From contig MCFH01000048.1 of NCBI GenBank assembly GCA_002104945.1, forward strand, positions 62,001 through 126,000: a DNA stretch of 64,000 bases, in the 5' to 3' direction. The stretch comes from Piromyces finnis. Taxonomy: Eukaryota; Neocallimastigomycota; Neocallimastigomycetes; Neocallimastigales; Neocallimastigaceae. A program made the translations under genes and the position numbers. The notes under the pieces were generated by a model. The model searched no databases, was not told the origin of the DNA, and worked only from the letters and a program-made list of their open reading frames with translations. Each line of letters starts with the position of its first letter. Positions within the stretch are counted from its first letter, which is position 1. Shown piece after piece: positions 60,034 through 64,000 of this stretch.

Positions 60034-62526
60034 TTATAAAGAATCCTTTCTCGAAGGAATTTCAATTACAAATGGTTGGTATCTATGCTTAATTAGATTA
60101 CCAACTTTATTCTTTCTTATTCTCATGGAGGAGTCATTCAACTTATGTTTTGACTTTTTAGAGTTTCTTTCGAACTCTTGTATTAATTGTTTGTCCGGGA
60201 TCTGATCTTCAGAAACCCAAGTGGATTTGTCAAATCCTTTCCACGATAACTTATAAAATGTCTCACCATTAACAGATTTCATCTTCTCAATTTTTTCTGG
60301 AATTTTTTCAATTAAATCTGTGTTAAGATGAATATTTCTTTTCCTACTATTAGACCTATCTATAAACTCGTTTTCAAAGTATGGTTCTAACAATGAGACA
60401 TGAAAGACTGGATGACATCTCATTGTCTTTGGGAGTTTCAATTTAAAAGCGAGAGAACTAACTTTTTCAATTATTTCAAATGGGCCAAGCATTTGAGGTG
60501 CTAATTTCTTCTTCAAGTTAGTTCCAGGAGAATTTTTCAATAACCATACCTTCTTTCCCACTTCAAATTCCGGGGGACTCATTCTTTTCATATCGGCATA
60601 TTTCTTATATGTTTCTTTTGCTTTTTCTAAGCTCTCTTTTAATAATTTAAAGTTTTTATTCATATCAATTACTCTTTGTTCAGCTCTACTAGGTCTATCA
60701 TTAGCCGGGATTTCCAAGCTGAACTTTGGATGAAAACCATAATTAGCAAAGAATGGGGATTGATTTATAGATTGCTGTAAAGTGTTATTATATGCAAATT
60801 CAGCAAATGGAATAAGATCAACCCAGTTATTCTGCTTCTTATTGATAAAACAACGGAAATATTGTTCCAATATGCCGTTCACCCTCTCCGTTTGACCATC
60901 TGTCTGCGGATGGTTAGCAGTTGACAATGAATGATTGATATTAAGAAGGTCACAAAGTCTTGACCAGAAATCAGAAGTAAATTGCGAGCCTCTATCAGAA
61001 ATGATGGAATTAGGAAGACCATGCAAACGGAAGACATTGGCAATAAAAGCATCAGCAGCAATTGAAGCAGTAGGAAGACAACGTAAAGGAATGGCGTGAG
61101 CAAATTTAGTAAATCTATCGACAACAACCATAAGTGTAGTCATATCTCTGGACTTAGGAAGATCAACAATAAAGTCGATAGAGATATCAGACCAAGGCCT
61201 ACTAGGAGTGTCCAAAGGGGATAACAATCCATAAGGCTTATGTCTAGGGACTTTGGATTTGCAACAAGTCACGCAAGATTTAATAAAGGATTTAACATCT
61301 GAATGAAATCTTGGCCACCAAAAGTTTCTTGAAATAAGTTCGACAGTTTTCTTAATGCCGAAATGGCCAGCAGCAACAGAATCATGATGGAGTTCTAAAA
61401 CTCTAGTCCTAAGAGATTTAGGAACATAAATAAGATTGTTAAATAACAAAAATCCTTCACCATCAATAATAACTTTATCAATATTTTTAATAGGTGCATT
61501 ACTTGTAGAACCATTCATTTTAAATTGAACAATGGAATTGTACAAATCGTCATTTTTAAGTTCTGATAAAATAGAATCTATTAAAGGTTTGTTATCGCTA
61601 TGATGGAGTGAAATTGTAAAACAAGAAACATTAGAGTTAATATCATTCACTAAATGATCACTTCTACGAGACAGAATGTCAGGCTTACCAGATTTCTTTC
61701 CAGCTCTATAGATGAGTTTAAAGTCAAATCTGGATAAGAACAAATTCCATCTAATTTGTCTCTGAGATAACATTTCAGGTTTTCTAGGAAATGTTAAGTT
61801 CTTGTGATCGGTATAAATTATGAACTGATGGCGTGCACCCTCTAAGTAATGACGCCATTCTTCAAGAGCAACTATAATAGCTAAGAGTTCCTTGTCATAT
61901 ATAGGATAGTTTCTTTGACAACTCGTCAAACTTTTAGAAAGAAATGCAATGGGATGTAATTTGCCGTCAAACTCTTGAGAGAGAATAGCACCGACAGCAT
62001 AATTACTAGCATCAGTTTCTACAATAAATTGTTTATTACTATCCGCATGTTTCAGAATAGGAGCTGACGTGAACAAAGTTTTTAATAAAATAAAAGCGTC
62101 CTGATCTTCTTTCCCCCAGTTAAAAGCAACATTTTTTCTAGTGAGTTTGTGAAGAGGGTTTGCAATTTTAGCAAAGTCTTTAATAAAAATTCTGTAGTAG
62201 TTGCATAGACCGATAAAAGACTGAACCTCTTTAACATTCTTGGGAACCGGCCAATCGAGAATTGCTTTAACTTTATTCTCATCCATTTGCAACCCATCTT
62301 TTGAAATGACATAACCAAGAAAAGTGGTTTTCTTAACATCAAACTCACATTTTTCTAATTTAACATAAAGATTATTTTCAAGTAGTTTCTTAAGTACCTT
62401 TTTAACATGCTCATGATGTTCTTCGATATTATTAGAATAAATAAGGATATCATCAATATATGAGATAACAAAATCATCTAAATAATCACTAAGAACATCG
62501 TTAATAAAGTGTTGAAAGGTTGCAGG
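60034..62526 (-). CDS. Chromovirus Pol, 5'-truncated
   Basis: Open throughout: starts mid reverse transcriptase at PATFQHFINDVLSDYLDD, with YIDD near 62450, and ends at TAA. Counting 752 residues from the codon at 62292: RNase H D94, E135, D162, D205; integrase zinc finger H303, H310, C340, C343; catalytic D373 (SIDFIVDLP), D433 (SDRGSQF), E469 (QTERVNG); GPF at 603-605; chromodomain about 658-708 (YKLSWKGFDKSTWVSEDQI). All catalytic residues are present. Chromodomains steer integration to marked histones. Gag, protease and early RT are missing because element T begins at 62527 inside the NAPATFQ motif; the remainder may lie to the right of the window. Confidence 0.95.
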   Translation of the reverse strand, partial: PATFQHFINDVLSDYLDDFVISYIDDILIYSNNIEEHHEHVKKVLKKLLENNLYVKLEKCEFDVKKTTFLGYVISKDGLQMDENKVKAILDWPVPKNVKEVQSFIGLCNYYRIFIKDFAKIANPLHKLTRKNVAFNWGKEDQDAFILLKTLFTSAPILKHADSNKQFIVETDASNYAVGAILSQEFDGKLHPIAFLSKSLTSCQRNYPIYDKELLAIIVALEEWRHYLEGARHQFIIYTDHKNLTFPRKPEMLSQRQIRWNLFLSRFDFKLIYRAGKKSGKPDILSRRSDHLVNDINSNVSCFTISLHHSDNKPLIDSILSELKNDDLYNSIVQFKMNGSTSNAPIKNIDKVIIDGEGFLLFNNLIYVPKSLRTRVLELHHDSVAAGHFGIKKTVELISRNFWWPRFHSDVKSFIKSCVTCCKSKVPRHKPYGLLSPLDTPSRPWSDISIDFIVDLPKSRDMTTLMVVVDRFTKFAHAIPLRCLPTASIAADAFIANVFRLHGLPNSIISDRGSQFTSDFWSRLCDLLNINHSLSTANHPQTDGQTERVNGILEQYFRCFINKKQNNWVDLIPFAEFAYNNTLQQSINQSPFFANYGFHPKFSLEIPANDRPSRAEQRVIDMNKNFKLLKESLEKAKETYKKYADMKRMSPPEFEVGKKVWLLKNSPGTNLKKKLAPQMLGPFEIIEKVSSLAFKLKLPKTMRCHPVFHVSLLEPYFENEFIDRSNSRKRNIHLNTDLIEKIPEKIEKMKSVNGETFYKLSWKGFDKSTWVSEDQIPDKQLIQEFERNSKKSKHKLNDSSMRIRKNKVGNLIKHRYQPFVIEIPSRKDSL

Positions 62527-62933
62527 TGTAACGAATCATAGAAATTAGTAACCTGTCTTAGTGGTTAGTAACTAAGACCTTGGTTTGAACTACTCGAGTT
62601 CGAAACCTCATTAATATCTTTTTTTAATTATTAAAATATTTTATAACGAAATTTTACCAAAGAAGATAATTTCTGATTGGCTTAAAAAATTAAGTTGTAA
62701 AATTTTTATAAATTTACTTTTAAAAACTTTTATATAAATACGAGTGAAATTTCTCAAAAAATTATTTTGAATTCGAGTTTTTATTAACAAAAAATTTTAT
62801 AATAAAAATAAAATTATTAAACACTAACCTGTTATAATTTTGTTAAGTGTTCAATAATAAAATTTTTATTTGCTTTTATTATTTTCCTTTTTATATATTT
62901 GTGTTTTTATTTATTGAACATTAGTTCTTTACA
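62527..62933 (+). mobile_element. Putative 5' LTR of element T
   Basis: Starts TGTAACGAATC inside the chromovirus RT motif and is followed by a leader related to that of J, so it is probably the LTR of a plus-strand element. The 3' limit (CTTTACA) is a guess; no second copy is visible. Its first 100 bp contain RNA polymerase III-like boxes. Confidence 0.5.
62554..62625 (+). promoter_or_regulatory. tRNA-like A and B boxes with T7 terminator
   Basis: A-box-like TGTCTTAGTGG (62554-62564), B-box-like AGTTCGAAACC (62597-62607) 43 nt later, the spacing of a tRNA promoter, then seven T at 62619-62625. A stem GTCTTAG/CTAAGAC forms, but there is no good acceptor, anticodon or T stem. It is a tRNA-derived promoter or relic rather than a tRNA gene. 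Confidence 0.6.
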
Positions 62934-63638
62934 ATAAAAACTCCTAAAATATATAATAACACCTTAGTGTTTAAAAAAGGAAGAATTTTTAATTTATTAA
63001 AAAATTAAGTAAGTCAGTGAAGCTTATTTTAACAATAAGGGTACTGAAAACAAAAGTAAAACCCACAGTTATTATAAGGGGAGCGCCAGGACGCTTAATT
63101 TAATAATAAAGAAAAAATTCATTTTCTAATAAAACGTTTTCTACTTTTAATAAATAAAATTAAATTTTATTTATTATTCTTTGAAAAATATAATAAAATA
63201 ACAAAGAAGTTAGGATTCAATAACTCCCTTAGCGTGGATAGTTGGACACCTATACGTAATACTTTGTTGTTTAGATATTATTAATAATCGGGGAATTAAA
63301 CCTATTTTTTTCTTTCCGCTTAATTAAGTAAGTGACAATAAAGAAACTAATACCGTTAATTCCTTTTATTGAAAATTTTCATTTCCAATATTAACAATTG
63401 ATAATATCTACGTTATCAACAAAGAGCTACAAGGGACCTAGTATTGAATACTAATAAAATTAAATATTTGATGGTCCAATACTATTTAATTTGACTCTTT
63501 GTCTATATTTAAAATATTTTAATCAATAAATAATAATAAAGATTTAATTTTTTTTCTCTTTCTTAATTTCTTCAAACATAACTTTATCTTAATTTACATA
63601 ATTATTATTTTCAAATAATTATATTTTTTTAATTTTAA
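62934..63638 (+). other. Leader of element T
   Basis: Non-coding; 63229-63430 matches the J leader at 12553-12760 with conserved blocks CGTAATACTTTG, CTTTCCGC, TTCCTTTTATT and AAAGAGCTAC. A GC-richer patch GGGGAGCGCCAGGACGC is at about 63079-63095. Confidence 0.65.
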
Positions 63639-64000
63639 TGGAAGGACAAATATCTCAAAGGTTTCTTAGCCAAAATAGAACTTGTGTTTCTCCTTTATCC
63701 CGAAAGATATCAAGATGAAGAGAGCAAGGTTATCTACCTGATTTCTCGCCTTTATGGAAATGCATTAAATTGGGCCGCTACGCTTATTGACAACCATGAT
63801 CCATGTCTGACCAACTACCAAGCATTCAAGGAAAGACTAAAGGCATTCTATGGGAACAATGATGCAGTCTACGTAGCCAATCAAATGCTACGTACTCTCA
63901 AGCAACATCGTTTGGGCGGCATCAGAGGATACATCCTTGAATTTAACAAATACTCTGATGAATCTAACTGGAATGAAGAGGCTAAGATGGATGCTTTTAT
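63639..64000 (+). pseudogene. Gag of element T, partial
   Basis: Open frame WKDKYLKGFLAKIELVFLL to the window end, with YPERYQDEESKVIYLISRL and GNALNWAATLI, the pattern of the retrotransposon Gag family (PF03732 type). TAA sits directly before it at 63636, and the only nearby ATG (63638) is in another frame that soon stops, so the N-terminus is frame-shifted or lost. This Gag is unlike those of C and J. The 3' end lies outside the window. Confidence 0.82.

Noticed and set aside
60879-62348. 82- and 88-residue frames within the chromovirus pol
   Set aside because: They are alternative frames of the pol reading frame on the same strand.
62554-62610. A functional tRNA gene
   Set aside because: A and B boxes are plausible, but acceptor, anticodon and T stems do not form.

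Overview
The window is very AT-rich nuclear DNA from a eukaryote. It has six tRNA genes, no recognisable host protein gene, and is otherwise almost wholly LTR retrotransposon sequence. The Ty3/gypsy elements (one pol with a chromodomain), the yeast-like tRNA-Arg(UCU) and the extreme AT content with (ATT)n tracts suggest an early-diverging AT-rich fungus, for example an anaerobic gut fungus. This is a guess from composition, and a dictyostelid-like genome cannot be excluded. Family letters A-V for LTRs are local labels coined here.

Layout. 1-3080: gene-free AT-rich DNA. 3.1-8.1 kb: tRNA-Trp no. 1, a C-family pol fragment and LTR, LTRs B, A, D and K, then tRNA-Trp no. 2. 8.15-18.2 kb: LTRs A, B and G (with H nested), then a decayed Ty3/gypsy element (J) with LTR, 1.5-kb leader, gag and pol. 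18.2-24.6 kb: broken LTRs around tRNA-Arg nos. 1 and 2. 24.7-47.4 kb: one stack of LTRs (M, K, A, U, D, A, B, C, R, Q, J, C, A), then a coding-free B element and a full-length C element (39011-47386) that ends 13 nt upstream of tRNA-Trp no. 3. 47.5-54.9 kb: K, D, M (carrying a SINE), N-like, V, G, F and K2/P LTRs. 54.9-57.9 kb: a coding-free A element, LTR N and tRNA-Arg no. 3. 58-62.5 kb: duplicated tRNA-Arg flank, then a chromovirus pol with its 3' LTR. 62.5-64 kb: the start of another element (T) with a leader and partial gag.

How it fits together. Every tRNA gene has a retroelement end 12-14 nt upstream, about where RNA polymerase III starts. At tRNA-Trp no. 3 successive elements are separated by the same 4-bp repeat AAAG, so integration recurred at one nucleotide and the stack reads as a time series. 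C encodes Gag and Pol, joined by an apparent -1 frameshift signal (T TTA AAC, 6-nt spacer, 7-bp hairpin) that J shares. A and B encode nothing, but share with C a hairpin plus purine-rich tract next to the 3' LTR and a covarying stem structure at the LTR 3' end, so they look like non-autonomous partners. A second group of LTRs (E, F, H, L, P) sits inside other LTRs with 5-bp target duplications and no tRNA link.
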